DNA of 64,000 bases from Chitinophagaceae bacterium (GCA_947447265.1 CANFKC010000013.1:50313-114312); one strand, 5' to 3'; counted from the first letter of the stretch, positions 36,478-44,427 are shown. Notes: generated by a model from the sequence alone, not told the origin. A program made the numbers and translations.

Positions 36478-36515
36478 TATATTATTTTACACTTTCTAAG
36501 TAAGGAAAACGAAAT

Positions 36516-36908
36516 ATGAATTTTTTATTGCTCACAGCAGACCAGAATACACCATTCAATTATTTTCCGGTAGCGCTGCAATTGATCATTGCCATTGGTT
36601 TTGTGGGAATGATGATAGGGGTTACTCATCTGCTCGGTCCGAAGAGAAGAACCAAGGATAAGCTTATCAACTTTGAAAGTGGTATACCGTCTGTCGGCAA
36701 TGCCCGTCAGCCAATGGGTATTAAGTACTTTTTGGTGGCTATCCTGTTCGTTTTATTCGATGTGGAAGTAATATTCTTCTATCCTTACGCTGTCAATTTT
36801 CGTTATTTGGGTGTAGAAGGATTTAAAGCGGTTATTCTTTTCGTAGCTTTCTTCTTATGCGGTTTCATCTACATCGTTAAGAAGGGAGCCCTTGATTGGG
36901 AAGACTGA
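36516..36908 (+). CDS. nuoA: NADH-quinone oxidoreductase subunit A
   Basis: A 130-aa subunit of complex I with three membrane helices (about 18-40, 70-92 and 98-120). The family signature is the segment ESGIPSVGNARQPMGIKYF followed by FVLFDVEVIFFYP. It is part of the proton-pumping arm at the junction with the Q-site. First gene of the nuo operon, behind a clear promoter. The next gene is not nuoB but a four-helix-bundle gene. Confidence 0.96.
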   Translation: MNFLLLTADQNTPFNYFPVALQLIIAIGFVGMMIGVTHLLGPKRRTKDKLINFESGIPSVGNARQPMGIKYFLVAILFVLFDVEVIFFYPYAVNFRYLGVEGFKAVILFVAFFLCGFIYIVKKGALDWED

Positions 36909-36917
36909 TCAAAAAGC

Positions 36918-36943
36918 AAAAATTAAAAGTAAAAAATTAAAAT
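36918..36943. repeat. A-rich tract, left arm of an inverted pair around the four-helix-bundle gene
   Basis: The tract, with the pattern AAAAATTAAAAGTAAAAAAT, is nearly complementary to the T-rich tract at 37361-37394 (one-base gap in the match AAAAATTAAAA(A)GTAAAA). The two could pair in RNA or mark the ends of an insert. Low complexity weakens the case. Confidence 0.5.
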
Positions 36944-36953
36944 ACCCAAAACA

Positions 36954-37322
36954 ATGCCTGAAGTTGAAAAACACTATGACATTAAGAAGCGGTGTTATCA
37001 GTTTTCGGGAGATTTAATAGAATTCATTAAAATAACATCGTACGAGCGAATTCATTTTTCAATATTTGACCAGCTTTTAAGATGTGGAACATCGATAGGT
37101 GCTAATTTGGTAGAAGGGAGCGGAGGAAGTAGCAAGAAAGACGTGATTAATTTTTATCACATTGCCCTCAAATCATCAAATGAAACAAAATATTGGTTGT
37201 GTTTAATACGAGACAATTTAAATAGTGATAAGGAAAAAACGAACAAACTAATAAACGAGGCGAACGAGATATCAAAAATAATCGCCGCGAGCCTGATAAA
37301 AATGAAGGGACTAAATGATTAA
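36954..37322 (+). CDS. Four-helix-bundle protein (S23/IVS-encoded type)
   Basis: The 122-aa protein matches the four-helix-bundle family first found encoded by intervening sequences in 23S rRNA: KKRCYQFSGDLIEFIKI, LLRCGTSIGANLVEGSGGSS, DVINFYHIALKSSNETKYWL. The family has no proven function, although related proteins assist diversity-generating retroelements. It sits between nuoA and nuoB in the operon orientation, 45 bases after nuoA and 76 before nuoB, and is flanked by complementary A-rich and T-rich tracts. Its position suggests acquisition by the operon. Confidence 0.93.
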   Translation: MPEVEKHYDIKKRCYQFSGDLIEFIKITSYERIHFSIFDQLLRCGTSIGANLVEGSGGSSKKDVINFYHIALKSSNETKYWLCLIRDNLNSDKEKTNKLINEANEISKIIAASLIKMKGLND

Positions 37323-37360
37323 ATTTTGATAGCTTCATTTTATTGTTTAAGCAGTTGAGA

Positions 37361-37394
37361 GTTTTTACTTTTTACTTTTACTTTTTAATTTTTA
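37361..37394. repeat. T-rich tract before nuoB, right arm of the inverted pair
   Basis: Repeats of ACTTTTT/ACTTTT ending four bases before the nuoB ATG. Similar T-rich leaders precede nuoF (41382-41404), nuoK (46685-46710), nuoM (49009-49024), nuoN (50663-50697), hutH (58561-58595) and the 62973 lipoprotein gene (62932-62952). Confidence 0.6.
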
Positions 37395-37398
37395 CAAA

Positions 37399-37959
37399 AT
37401 GCGTCCGGTACAGTATAATACTAAAATCAAGTTGGTGGAAGCTCCGGAAGGATATTCTGGCGAAGGCTTCCAAACTACTTCTTTTGATAAAGTGGTAGGT
37501 TTGGCAAGGGCTAATTCTCTTTGGCCATTACCTTTTGCAACTTCATGTTGTGGTATTGAATTTATGGCCACCATGGGTTCAAACTACGATTTAGCCCGCT
37601 TTGGGTCTGAGCGTATGGGCTTTACACCCCGCCAGTGCGATATGTTGCTGGTAGCCGGAACCATAGCTAAAAAAATGGGGCCTATCTTAAGGCAGGTTTA
37701 TTTACAAATGGCAGAACCACGTTGGGTAATCGCTATTGGAGCTTGTGCTTCCAGCGGTGGTATCTTCGATTCTTATTCAGTTTTACAAGGCATTGACCAG
37801 GTAATACCTGTCGATGTATATGTGCCGGGCTGCCCGCCAAGGCCGGAAGGCATCTTAGATGGCATTCTGAAACTGCAGGATATCGTTAAAAACGAAAGCC
37901 TTAGGCGTAGGAATAGCCCTGTTTATAAAGAATTAATGGAAAGTTACGCGATACAATAA
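37399..37959 (+). CDS. nuoB: NADH-quinone oxidoreductase subunit B
   Basis: A 186-aa peripheral-arm subunit carrying cluster N2, the last [4Fe-4S] before quinone. The ligand cysteines are visible: the adjacent pair in ATSCCGIEFMATMG, one in GACASSGG and one in PGCPPRPEG. The N-terminal part lies against NuoD at the quinone site. The start ATG directly follows a T-rich tract, with no Shine-Dalgarno sequence. Confidence 0.97.
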   Translation: MRPVQYNTKIKLVEAPEGYSGEGFQTTSFDKVVGLARANSLWPLPFATSCCGIEFMATMGSNYDLARFGSERMGFTPRQCDMLLVAGTIAKKMGPILRQVYLQMAEPRWVIAIGACASSGGIFDSYSVLQGIDQVIPVDVYVPGCPPRPEGILDGILKLQDIVKNESLRRRNSPVYKELMESYAIQ

Positions 37960-37970
37960 TTAGCCAATTC

Positions 37971-38042
37971 GGCAATTCGACAATTAGCAAATGCCTCAAA
38001 GCTGAAATAATTGTCGAATTGCCGTCCCGATAGCTATCGGGA
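37971..38042. repeat. Two nested palindromes between nuoB and nuoC
   Basis: A 16-base perfect inverted repeat GGCAATTCGACAATTA (37971-37986) / TAATTGTCGAATTGCC (38008-38023) is followed at once by the 18-base perfect palindrome TCCCGATAGCTATCGGGA (38025-38042). The second is the kind of short palindrome that is often dispersed in Bacteroidota intergenic DNA. Neither has the T run of a terminator, so they may tune mRNA processing within the operon. Confidence 0.85.
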
Positions 38043-38059
38043 GTCGAAATGCAAAAAAA

Positions 38060-38560
38060 ATGACCAACGAAACAATACAGAATAAGCTTACTGAGAAATT
38101 TGGCGAAAAGCTCACCGAATGGGAAAGTCCGTATGGTCTGCTCTCCTTCCGTGCTCCTGCGCAGATGAATGTTGAAGTGCTGGAATACTTATTTAATGAG
38201 CCTACCATGCGTTTTCAGTTCATGACCGACCTTACCGGCGTTCATTTCCCTGATCGCAAAGGTGAAGAGCTGAGCGTGGTATATCACCTTCATAACCTGG
38301 TTGATAATATCCGCCTGCGTCTGAAAATATATGTACCGGTTACGCAGCCTGATGTAAATACTGCATCAAAATTGTTTTCAGCCGCCAACTGGATGGAAAG
38401 AGAAACTTACGATTTCTTCGGTATCAATTTTGTTGGCCATCCTAACCTTATCAGGATATTAAATGTGGATGAGATGGACTACTTCCCGATGCGTAAAGAA
38501 TACGAAATGGAAGACCCTACCCGCAGGGATAAGGATGATGAGATGTTCGGACGGGGGTAA
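38060..38560 (+). CDS. nuoC: NADH-quinone oxidoreductase subunit C
   Basis: A 166-aa peripheral-arm subunit of the 30-kDa family. The signature SAANWMERETYDFFGINF and GHPNLIRIL near residues 107-135 is clear. It ends in RRDKDDEMFGRG, close to the point where NuoCD fusions join; here C and D are separate genes 63 bases apart. The ATG lies 17 bases after the palindrome cluster. Confidence 0.96.
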   Translation: MTNETIQNKLTEKFGEKLTEWESPYGLLSFRAPAQMNVEVLEYLFNEPTMRFQFMTDLTGVHFPDRKGEELSVVYHLHNLVDNIRLRLKIYVPVTQPDVNTASKLFSAANWMERETYDFFGINFVGHPNLIRILNVDEMDYFPMRKEYEMEDPTRRDKDDEMFGRG

Positions 38561-38564
38561 TAAT

Positions 38565-38579
38565 TTGGCAATTTGCCAA
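38565..38579. repeat. Short palindrome between nuoC and nuoD
   Basis: TTGGCAA/TTGCCAA arms separated by one T begin four bases after the nuoC stop. It has no T run. Confidence 0.6.
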
Positions 38580-38623
38580 TGTATGTTAGAATAGGAAAGT
38601 CACAAACTGAAGAAATTTAGACA

Positions 38624-39880
38624 ATGAGTAGTGAACTGCAAACACAATCACAGCATCATATAAAGCTTTCTGAAGAATCACTTCAGAAGCAAACTACCAC
38701 GCTTAACCTTGGTCCTACACACCCTGCAACCCATGGCGTTTTCCAAAACATTATGGAGATTGATGGGGAACGTGTTTTGGAAACGGTACCTACAATTGGT
38801 TATATACACAGAGCTTTTGAGAAGATAGCTGAACGCCGTCCGTACTACCAGATAACAACGCTAACCGACAGGCTTAACTATTGCTCGGCCCCTATTAATA
38901 ATATGGGTTGGCACATGACCATTGAAAAGCTTCTGGGTCTTAAAATTCCTAAGCGGGTTGATTACATGCGGGTGATAGTTATGGAACTGGCACGTATTGC
39001 CGACCATCTGGTTTGTAATTCTGTAGTTGCGGTGGATACCGGTGCGCTTACAGGCTTTACTTATGTATTCCAGTACAGGGAAAAAATCTACGAAATTTTT
39101 GAAGAGGTTTGCGGCTCGCGCTTAACTACCAACATGGGTAGGGTAGGCGGTTTTGAGCGCAATTTTACCGATGCATTATTTATAAAATTGAACGACTTCC
39201 TCAACACCTTCCCGCCTGTAATGAAGGAGTTTGAAACACTGCTGAACCGTAACCGTATATTTATAGACCGCTGCATTGGTGCAGGACCAATAAGTGCAGA
39301 ACGGGCATTGAACTATGGCTTCACAGGTCCTAATTTAAGGGCAACCGGTGTTGACTATGATGTTCGTGTCGCAATGCCATATTCTTCGTACGAAGATTTC
39401 GATTTCAAGATACCTACCGGTACTGTTGGCGATGTTTATGACCGCTACATGGTACGTAACGATGAGATTTGGGAAAGTGTGAGCATTATTAAGCAGGCAC
39501 TGGAAAAAATTAAGAAAATTGAAAATGACTTCCCTGAGCAAAAGAATATTTTCTATGCTCCGGAGGCCGATAAATTCCACCTGCCTCCGAAAGAAGATGT
39601 TTATACTAAGATGGAAGCGCTGATCTATCACTTCAAGATCATAATGGGAGAGATAGACGCACCTGCAGGCGAAGTATATCATTCAGTAGAAGGTGGCAAT
39701 GGTGAGTTAGGTTTCTATCTAATAAGCGATGGTGGCCGTACCCCATACCGTTTACACTTCCGCAGGCCATGTTTCATCTACTACCAGGCGTACCCAGAGA
39801 TGGTAGAAGGCGGCTTGCTGAGCGATGCCGTAATAGCCCTGAGTAGTTTAAATGTTATTGCGGGCGAATTGGATGCGTAA
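38624..39880 (+). CDS. nuoD: NADH-quinone oxidoreductase subunit D
   Basis: The 418-aa 49-kDa-type subunit forms the quinone pocket with NuoB. Recognisable pieces are LGPTHPATHGVFQNIMEIDG (the quinone-site His is in HPATHG), EKIAERRPYYQITTLTDRLN, and the C-terminal RPCFIYYQAYPEMVEGG with DAVIALSSLNVIAGELDA. Its length is typical. It is in frame and complete with a 63-base gap to nuoC. Confidence 0.97.
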   Translation: MSSELQTQSQHHIKLSEESLQKQTTTLNLGPTHPATHGVFQNIMEIDGERVLETVPTIGYIHRAFEKIAERRPYYQITTLTDRLNYCSAPINNMGWHMTIEKLLGLKIPKRVDYMRVIVMELARIADHLVCNSVVAVDTGALTGFTYVFQYREKIYEIFEEVCGSRLTTNMGRVGGFERNFTDALFIKLNDFLNTFPPVMKEFETLLNRNRIFIDRCIGAGPISAERALNYGFTGPNLRATGVDYDVRVAMPYSSYEDFDFKIPTGTVGDVYDRYMVRNDEIWESVSIIKQALEKIKKIENDFPEQKNIFYAPEADKFHLPPKEDVYTKMEALIYHFKIIMGEIDAPAGEVYHSVEGGNGELGFYLISDGGRTPYRLHFRRPCFIYYQAYPEMVEGGLLSDAVIALSSLNVIAGELDA

Positions 39881-39948
39881 GCATCCCAACAAGTAATAGA
39901 TAATTGGGAAGCTGAATAAATAAGGCCTCTTATTCTAAAGAAAAACAA

Positions 39949-40446
39949 ATGAGCATAAAGTTTTCAGAAGAAAAATTAAAAAAGGTAAAGGAAGTAATTG
40001 CACGTTACCCTGAAGGGAAGGAGAAAAGTGCGTTGATACCTTTGCTGCACATGGCGCAGGATGAGTTTGGCGGCTGGCTGGATGCACCTGTTATGGATTA
40101 TGTGGCTGAAATATTGAGTATAAAACCTATAGAGGTTTATGAGGTGGCTACATTCTACAGCATGTTCAATACAAAGCCAGTTGGTAAGCATCTTTTGGAG
40201 GTTTGCCGTACAGGGCCGTGTATGCTGAATGGCAGCGACGACATAATTGAATACATAAAGCAAAAGCTGGACATAAAAGAAGGAGAAACTACAGCCGATG
40301 GCTTGTTTACCCTTAAGCCCGCAGAGTGCCTCGGCGCATGTGGCTATGCACCTATGATGCAGCTGGGCAAATTTTACCGCGAGCATTTAACTAAAGAAAA
40401 AGTAGATAAGTTAATAGACGAATTAAGAGCGCAGGCTAAAAACTAA
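39949..40446 (+). CDS. nuoE: NADH-quinone oxidoreductase subunit E
   Basis: A 165-aa thioredoxin-fold subunit with the [2Fe-2S] cluster N1a. Its ligands are in EVCRTGPCMLNGSD and ECLGACGYAPMM (C-x4-C ... C-x3-C). With NuoF it forms the NADH-oxidising tip. In most operons nuoF follows directly, but here two unrelated genes stand between. Confidence 0.96.
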   Translation: MSIKFSEEKLKKVKEVIARYPEGKEKSALIPLLHMAQDEFGGWLDAPVMDYVAEILSIKPIEVYEVATFYSMFNTKPVGKHLLEVCRTGPCMLNGSDDIIEYIKQKLDIKEGETTADGLFTLKPAECLGACGYAPMMQLGKFYREHLTKEKVDKLIDELRAQAKN

Positions 40447-40451
40447 ACAGT

Positions 40452-40859
40452 ATGTCCTACGATATTAATTTGGAGATAAGAGTATCGGGCAAGCCAGCGA
40501 GAGTAATGGAATTACTCACAGATGCAACCCTGATAAGGAAGTGGAGCGGCAGTGACGCCGTGGTAGAAAATAGAGTAGGCGGCAAATTCGAGATGTTTGA
40601 TGGCTGGGTGACAGGAGAGGTAACAGTTACTAATGAAAAGGAACTTGCTTATACCTGGAAAACAACTGATTGGGATGAAGATGCACAACCATCGCTGGTA
40701 CATTACTTATTGAAAGGAGATAACCAGGGCGGGACAGTGATAAAAATAACGCACACCGGTTTGCCGAATGAAAAGGAAAGGGACGAACACAAAACAGGCT
40801 GGAACGACTTTTTCTTTGACCCGATGGAAGACTATATGTTGATAATTGATAAAAGCTAG
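40452..40859 (+). CDS. SRPBCC/AHSA1-type ligand-binding protein
   Basis: The 135-aa helix-grip protein is of the AHSA1 type: it has the N-terminal YDINLEIRVSGKPARVMELL, then LIRKWSGSDAVVENRVGGKF, and a C-terminal GWNDFFFDPMEDYMLIID. Members bind hydrophobic ligands or act as Hsp90-like cochaperones; no ligand can be named here. It starts five bases after the nuoE stop, so it is transcribed with nuo. A hairpin follows it. Confidence 0.88.
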   Translation: MSYDINLEIRVSGKPARVMELLTDATLIRKWSGSDAVVENRVGGKFEMFDGWVTGEVTVTNEKELAYTWKTTDWDEDAQPSLVHYLLKGDNQGGTVIKITHTGLPNEKERDEHKTGWNDFFFDPMEDYMLIIDKS

Positions 40860-40866
40860 TAAAACA

Positions 40867-40901
40867 TAGGTGTCCCACACCTCAAAGGTGTGGGACACCT
40901 A
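40867..40901. repeat. Perfect dispersed palindrome between the SRPBCC and NTF2-like genes
   Basis: Sixteen-base arms including AGGTGTCCCACACCT (40868-40882) and AGGTGTGGGACACCT (40886-40900) enclose a three-base loop. A decayed relative is at 16259-16289. No T run follows, so it is not a classical terminator. Confidence 0.9.
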
Positions 40902-40911
40902 ATAACATAAA

Positions 40912-41334
40912 ATGAAGAGCATTATAACCATATTACTACTTCTTGTTACAAGCACTTTATTCGCGCAAAAAGCGAATACAGAAGCGTTGAGCAAGGCTAT
41001 AAATGACTTTGATAAGGCTTTGCTGGCGAAGGATTCGGTAAGCCTGAAGAAGTTGTTACACAATAATCTGGTTTATGGCCACTCCAACGGCTGGATGGAA
41101 ACCAAACAGGAAGTGATCAACGATCTTTTTAATGGAAAGATAACCTATAAGAAAATAGTACCGGGGCACAAGGAAATGATGGTGGAAGGCAATACATTAG
41201 CCGCAAGAATGGATGCAGATATTGATGCGGAAATGGAAGGAAAAGTGCTTTCGTTTAAATTAAAGGTTTTGCAGGTATGGGTTTGGAAGAATGGACAGTG
41301 GCAGTTATTTGCAAGGCAGAGTGTAAAAATGTAA
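40912..41334 (+). CDS. Secreted NTF2-like (DUF4440-type) protein
   Basis: A 140-aa protein with a signal peptide (MKSIITILLLLVTSTLFA) and an NTF2-like cone fold: the family pattern ALSKAINDFDKALLAKDSVS, then LHNNLVYGHSNGWMETKQEV and VWVWKNGQWQLFARQSVK. Such proteins bind small ligands or act as dehydratase or isomerase-type enzymes, and the active residues cannot be assigned. It is the second non-nuo gene between nuoE and nuoF; it starts 10 bases after the palindrome. Confidence 0.87.
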   Translation: MKSIITILLLLVTSTLFAQKANTEALSKAINDFDKALLAKDSVSLKKLLHNNLVYGHSNGWMETKQEVINDLFNGKITYKKIVPGHKEMMVEGNTLAARMDADIDAEMEGKVLSFKLKVLQVWVWKNGQWQLFARQSVKM

Positions 41335-41408
41335 ATAAATAAGGTAACATAAAGGGTAACAGCCATTGGGTATTTTGGTCGTTACTTTTACTTTTTGATT
41401 TTGGAATA

Positions 41409-42764
41409 ATGGGCATAAAACTTTTATTAGAGAACGATCACATAGAAGGTATCAAGAATTATGATACTTATAAGAAGCATGGTGGCTACAGGGCGGCTGA
41501 AAAGGCGCTCAAGATGGCTCCGGCTGATATAGTGGAAGAAGTGAAGAAGAGCGGCCTTCGCGGTCGCGGTGGAGCGGGCTTCCCTACCGGTATGAAGTGG
41601 AGCTTCCTTGCAAAACCCGAGGGCGTTCCACGTCACCTGGTTTGTAATGCCGATGAATCAGAGCCCGGTACTTTCAAAGACCGTTACCTGATGGAGTTTC
41701 ATCCGCACCTTTTTATTGAAGGTTTATTGATCAGCAGCTTTGCGCTGGGCAGCAACACAACCTACGTATATATACGCGGTGAGTATGCCTGGATTCCGGA
41801 TATACTGGAACAGGCAATACAGGAAGCTAAGAATGCAGGCTGGCTGGGTAAGAATATACAGGGTACAGGTTTCGATTGCGAGATATATGTACATCGCGGT
41901 GCCGGTGCATACATCTGCGGCGAAGAAACCGCATTAATTGAGTCATTGGAAGGCAAGCGAGGTAACCCACGTATGAAGCCGCCATTCCCGGCTATACAGG
42001 GTGTATGGATGCGCCCAACTGTGGTGAATAATGTGGAAACGCTTGCTGCGGTTGTGCCTATCATCAATATGGGCGGCGATGAATACGCTAAAATAGGTAT
42101 GGGTAGGTCAACAGGTTCTAAACTCCTTTCTGTTTGCGGTAACGTAAATAAGCCGGGTGTTTATGAAATAGACATGACCATCAGTGTAGAAGAGTTTATA
42201 TATAGCGATGAATATTGTGGCGGCATACCAAAAGGCAAAAAGCTGAAAGCTTGCATACCCGGTGGTTCATCAGTACCTATAGTGCCTGCCAACCTGCTGT
42301 TTAAAACAGCAAAAGGTGAGACGCGCCTAATGAACTATGAAAGTCTTTCTGACGGTGGTTTTGCTACCGGTACTATGATGGGCTCTGGTGGTTTTATTGT
42401 TTTGGACGAAGACCAATGTGTTGTTCGCCATACCATGACATTGGCCCGTTTCTACAACCATGAAAGTTGCGGACAGTGCAGCCCTTGCCGCGAAGGTACC
42501 GGCTGGATGTACAAAATATTGAAGAATATAGAGTACGGAAAAGGCAAGATGAGCGATATTGATCTCTTATGGGATATACAGCGCAAAATAGAAGGTAATA
42601 CCATTTGTCCGTTGGGCGATGCTGCTGCCTGGCCGGTTGCTGCTGCAATCCGTCACTTCCGCGATGAATTTGAATGGCACGTTAAGAACCCAGAAGAATC
42701 ACAAAAAAGGAATTTTGGTTTAGCGCATTATGCGGATCCGAGGCCGATACCCGCAAGCGCGTAG
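41409..42764 (+). CDS. nuoF: NADH-quinone oxidoreductase subunit F
   Basis: The 451-aa subunit binds NADH and FMN. The glycine-rich NADH loop is GLRGRGGAGFPTGMKWSF, and the FMN region is NADESEPGTFKDR. The [4Fe-4S] N3 ligands are in ESCGQCSPCREGTGW, with the last Cys in NTICPLGDAAAWPV. Full length. A T-rich leader precedes the ATG. Confidence 0.97.
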   Translation: MGIKLLLENDHIEGIKNYDTYKKHGGYRAAEKALKMAPADIVEEVKKSGLRGRGGAGFPTGMKWSFLAKPEGVPRHLVCNADESEPGTFKDRYLMEFHPHLFIEGLLISSFALGSNTTYVYIRGEYAWIPDILEQAIQEAKNAGWLGKNIQGTGFDCEIYVHRGAGAYICGEETALIESLEGKRGNPRMKPPFPAIQGVWMRPTVVNNVETLAAVVPIINMGGDEYAKIGMGRSTGSKLLSVCGNVNKPGVYEIDMTISVEEFIYSDEYCGGIPKGKKLKACIPGGSSVPIVPANLLFKTAKGETRLMNYESLSDGGFATGTMMGSGGFIVLDEDQCVVRHTMTLARFYNHESCGQCSPCREGTGWMYKILKNIEYGKGKMSDIDLLWDIQRKIEGNTICPLGDAAAWPVAAAIRHFRDEFEWHVKNPEESQKRNFGLAHYADPRPIPASA

Positions 42765-42814
42765 CCTGTGAGATTAAATAATAAATATAGCATACAGAAG
42801 TAATTATATAGACT

Positions 42815-43894
42815 ATGTCTGAAGTTCAAAATTTTAAAGTAACCGTTGATAATATCACTATTGAAGTACCAGCCGGTACAACAATATTGAATGCGGCACG
42901 TATGATCGGCGGAGATGTTACTCCACCTGCAATGTGCTATTATACAAAGCTGAAGGAAAGTGGTGGTAAGTGCCGTACCTGCCTGGTTGAAGTAAGCAAG
43001 GGTTCAGAAAAAGACCCACGCCCAATGCCTAAGCTGGTACCAAGCTGCCGTACTACGGTTATGGACGGCATGGAAATAAAGAATATTACTTCAGAAAAAG
43101 TACTCGATGCCCGTAAGGGTATTGTTGAGTTCCTGTTGATTAACCACCCGCTCGATTGCCCGGTTTGTGACCAGGCCGGTGAGTGCGACCTGCAGAACCT
43201 GAGCTACGAACACGGTACTGAAGGAACACGTTACGATTTCCCGCGCCGTACTTTTGAGAAAGAAGACATTGGACCTTACATTCAATTGCACATGAACCGT
43301 TGCATTATGTGCTATCGTTGTGTGTTTACTGCTGATGCACTTACCGAGAAGCGTGAACATGGTGTATTAGAAAGGGGCGACCATTCTGAGATCAGCACTA
43401 TGCTTAATAAGGCATTAGATAATGAATTCATAGGAAATGTTATTGATGTATGCCCTGTAGGCGCATTGACTGATAAAACTTTCCGTTTCAAAAACCGTGT
43501 TTGGTTTACTAAGCCGGTTGATGCACATTGCAGTTGCACCAAATGTTCTGGTAAAGTGCGTTTATGGATGCGTGGTGATGAGGTATTCAGGGTTACAGCG
43601 CGCAAAAACGAATGGAACGAAGTTGAAGACTGGATATGTAACGAATGCCGCTTTGAAAAGAAGAGCACTAAAGATTGGGTAATTGAAGGTCCATCGGTTA
43701 TTGCAAGGAGCAGTGTTATTGCACAGGGGCATTATGTTGGCACTAAGAAAACACCAATTGTTATAGACAAAGTAATTGGTAAAGACCCTAAGTTCCTGAT
43801 GAATATTCATGATATCAGTGATGTGAACAAACCTGAAATTGAGTTGTCAAAGATTGCAGGCCCTGCTCATTCAAATGATTTCAAAGGGAAGTAA
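42815..43894 (+). CDS. nuoG: NADH-quinone oxidoreductase subunit G, short form
   Basis: Only 359 aa, against about 700-900 in most bacteria. It has the N-terminal [2Fe-2S] ferredoxin domain (CYYTKLKESGGKCRTC), the HxxxCxxCxxxxxC N5 motif (HPLDCPVCDQAGEC), the [4Fe-4S] N4 site (CIMCYRC ... CPVGAL) and the beginning of the Fe4S4 domain of the molybdopterin-oxidoreductase fold (CSCTKCSGKVR, CNECRF). The large C-terminal domain is missing and is not found in another frame downstream, so this is not a frameshift. All clusters of the electron wire are kept. The stop overlaps the ATG of the HicA-type gene. Confidence 0.93.
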   Translation: MSEVQNFKVTVDNITIEVPAGTTILNAARMIGGDVTPPAMCYYTKLKESGGKCRTCLVEVSKGSEKDPRPMPKLVPSCRTTVMDGMEIKNITSEKVLDARKGIVEFLLINHPLDCPVCDQAGECDLQNLSYEHGTEGTRYDFPRRTFEKEDIGPYIQLHMNRCIMCYRCVFTADALTEKREHGVLERGDHSEISTMLNKALDNEFIGNVIDVCPVGALTDKTFRFKNRVWFTKPVDAHCSCTKCSGKVRLWMRGDEVFRVTARKNEWNEVEDWICNECRFEKKSTKDWVIEGPSVIARSSVIAQGHYVGTKKTPIVIDKVIGKDPKFLMNIHDISDVNKPEIELSKIAGPAHSNDFKGK

Positions 43895-44154
43895 TGAGCC
43901 GCAAGGAAAAATTATTATTAAAACTGCTTTCTGGAAACTCTGACGCAAATTTTGATATCGAAGACCTGATTCAGATATTGATGTGGTTTGATTTTGAAGA
44001 AAGACGAACTGGTGGTAGCCACAGAATATTTTCTAAAATTGGGGTAGAGGGCATCATTAACCTTCAGAAAACGAAGGACGGAAAATCAAAGAGCTATCAG
44101 GTAAGGCAGGTGAGAGATTTTTTAGTTGCCAATAAATTAGTATCATATGAATAA
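43894..44154 (+). CDS. HicA-type toxin-like protein
   Basis: The 86-aa protein has the HicA double-stranded-RNA-binding-like fold pattern: DLIQILMWFDFEERRTGGSH (the conserved GSH His is catalytic in HicA mRNA interferases) and a C-terminal VRQVRDFLVANKL. It starts on the last base of nuoG's stop codon (TAATG) and overlaps the following gene by eight bases, so both are translated from the nuo transcript. The gene begins as MSRKEKLLLKLLSGNSD, which is longer than the minimal HicA. Activity is inferred. Confidence 0.82.
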   Translation: MSRKEKLLLKLLSGNSDANFDIEDLIQILMWFDFEERRTGGSHRIFSKIGVEGIINLQKTKDGKSKSYQVRQVRDFLVANKLVSYE

Positions 44155-44356
44155 GTATGAAATAATCATTTTTTGGAGTGCTGTTGATAACGTTTTTATT
44201 GCAGAGATACCGGAATTAAAAGGTTGCATTGCACATGGTGATACTCAGGACGAAGCCTTGAAAGAAGTGAATACTGTCGCTGATGAATGGATGTTGATCG
44301 CAAAAGAAAAAGGTTGGCAAATACCAGAGCCTAAAGGAAGGCTAATGTATGCTTAA
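44147..44356 (+). CDS. HicB-type antitoxin-like protein
   Basis: A 69-aa protein of the HicB N-terminal (DUF1902/UPF0150) type: IIIFWSAVDNVFIAEIPELK, GCIAHGDTQDEALKEVNTVA and EWMLIAKEKGWQIPEPKGRL. It lacks a separate C-terminal DNA-binding domain, which fits a short HicB. It overlaps the HicA-type gene by eight bases in the usual toxin-first order. As antitoxin it should neutralise the toxin by binding; control of its own promoter seems unlikely because it sits inside the nuo operon. Confidence 0.82.
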   Translation: MNKYEIIIFWSAVDNVFIAEIPELKGCIAHGDTQDEALKEVNTVADEWMLIAKEKGWQIPEPKGRLMYA

Positions 44357-44427
44357 AACAACCTGCAGCAATAAAACTTGAAACAAACGATAATTTTTTA
44401 ACTAACTAAAACTACTTTTGCGCCACT

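Noticed and set aside
37971..38042. Terminator between nuoB and nuoC
   Set aside because: The palindromes have no T run after them, and a stop there would cut off the rest of complex I.
42815..44356. Frameshift as an explanation for the short NuoG
   Set aside because: No sequence resembling the missing domain exists downstream in any frame. The HicA-type gene follows at once.
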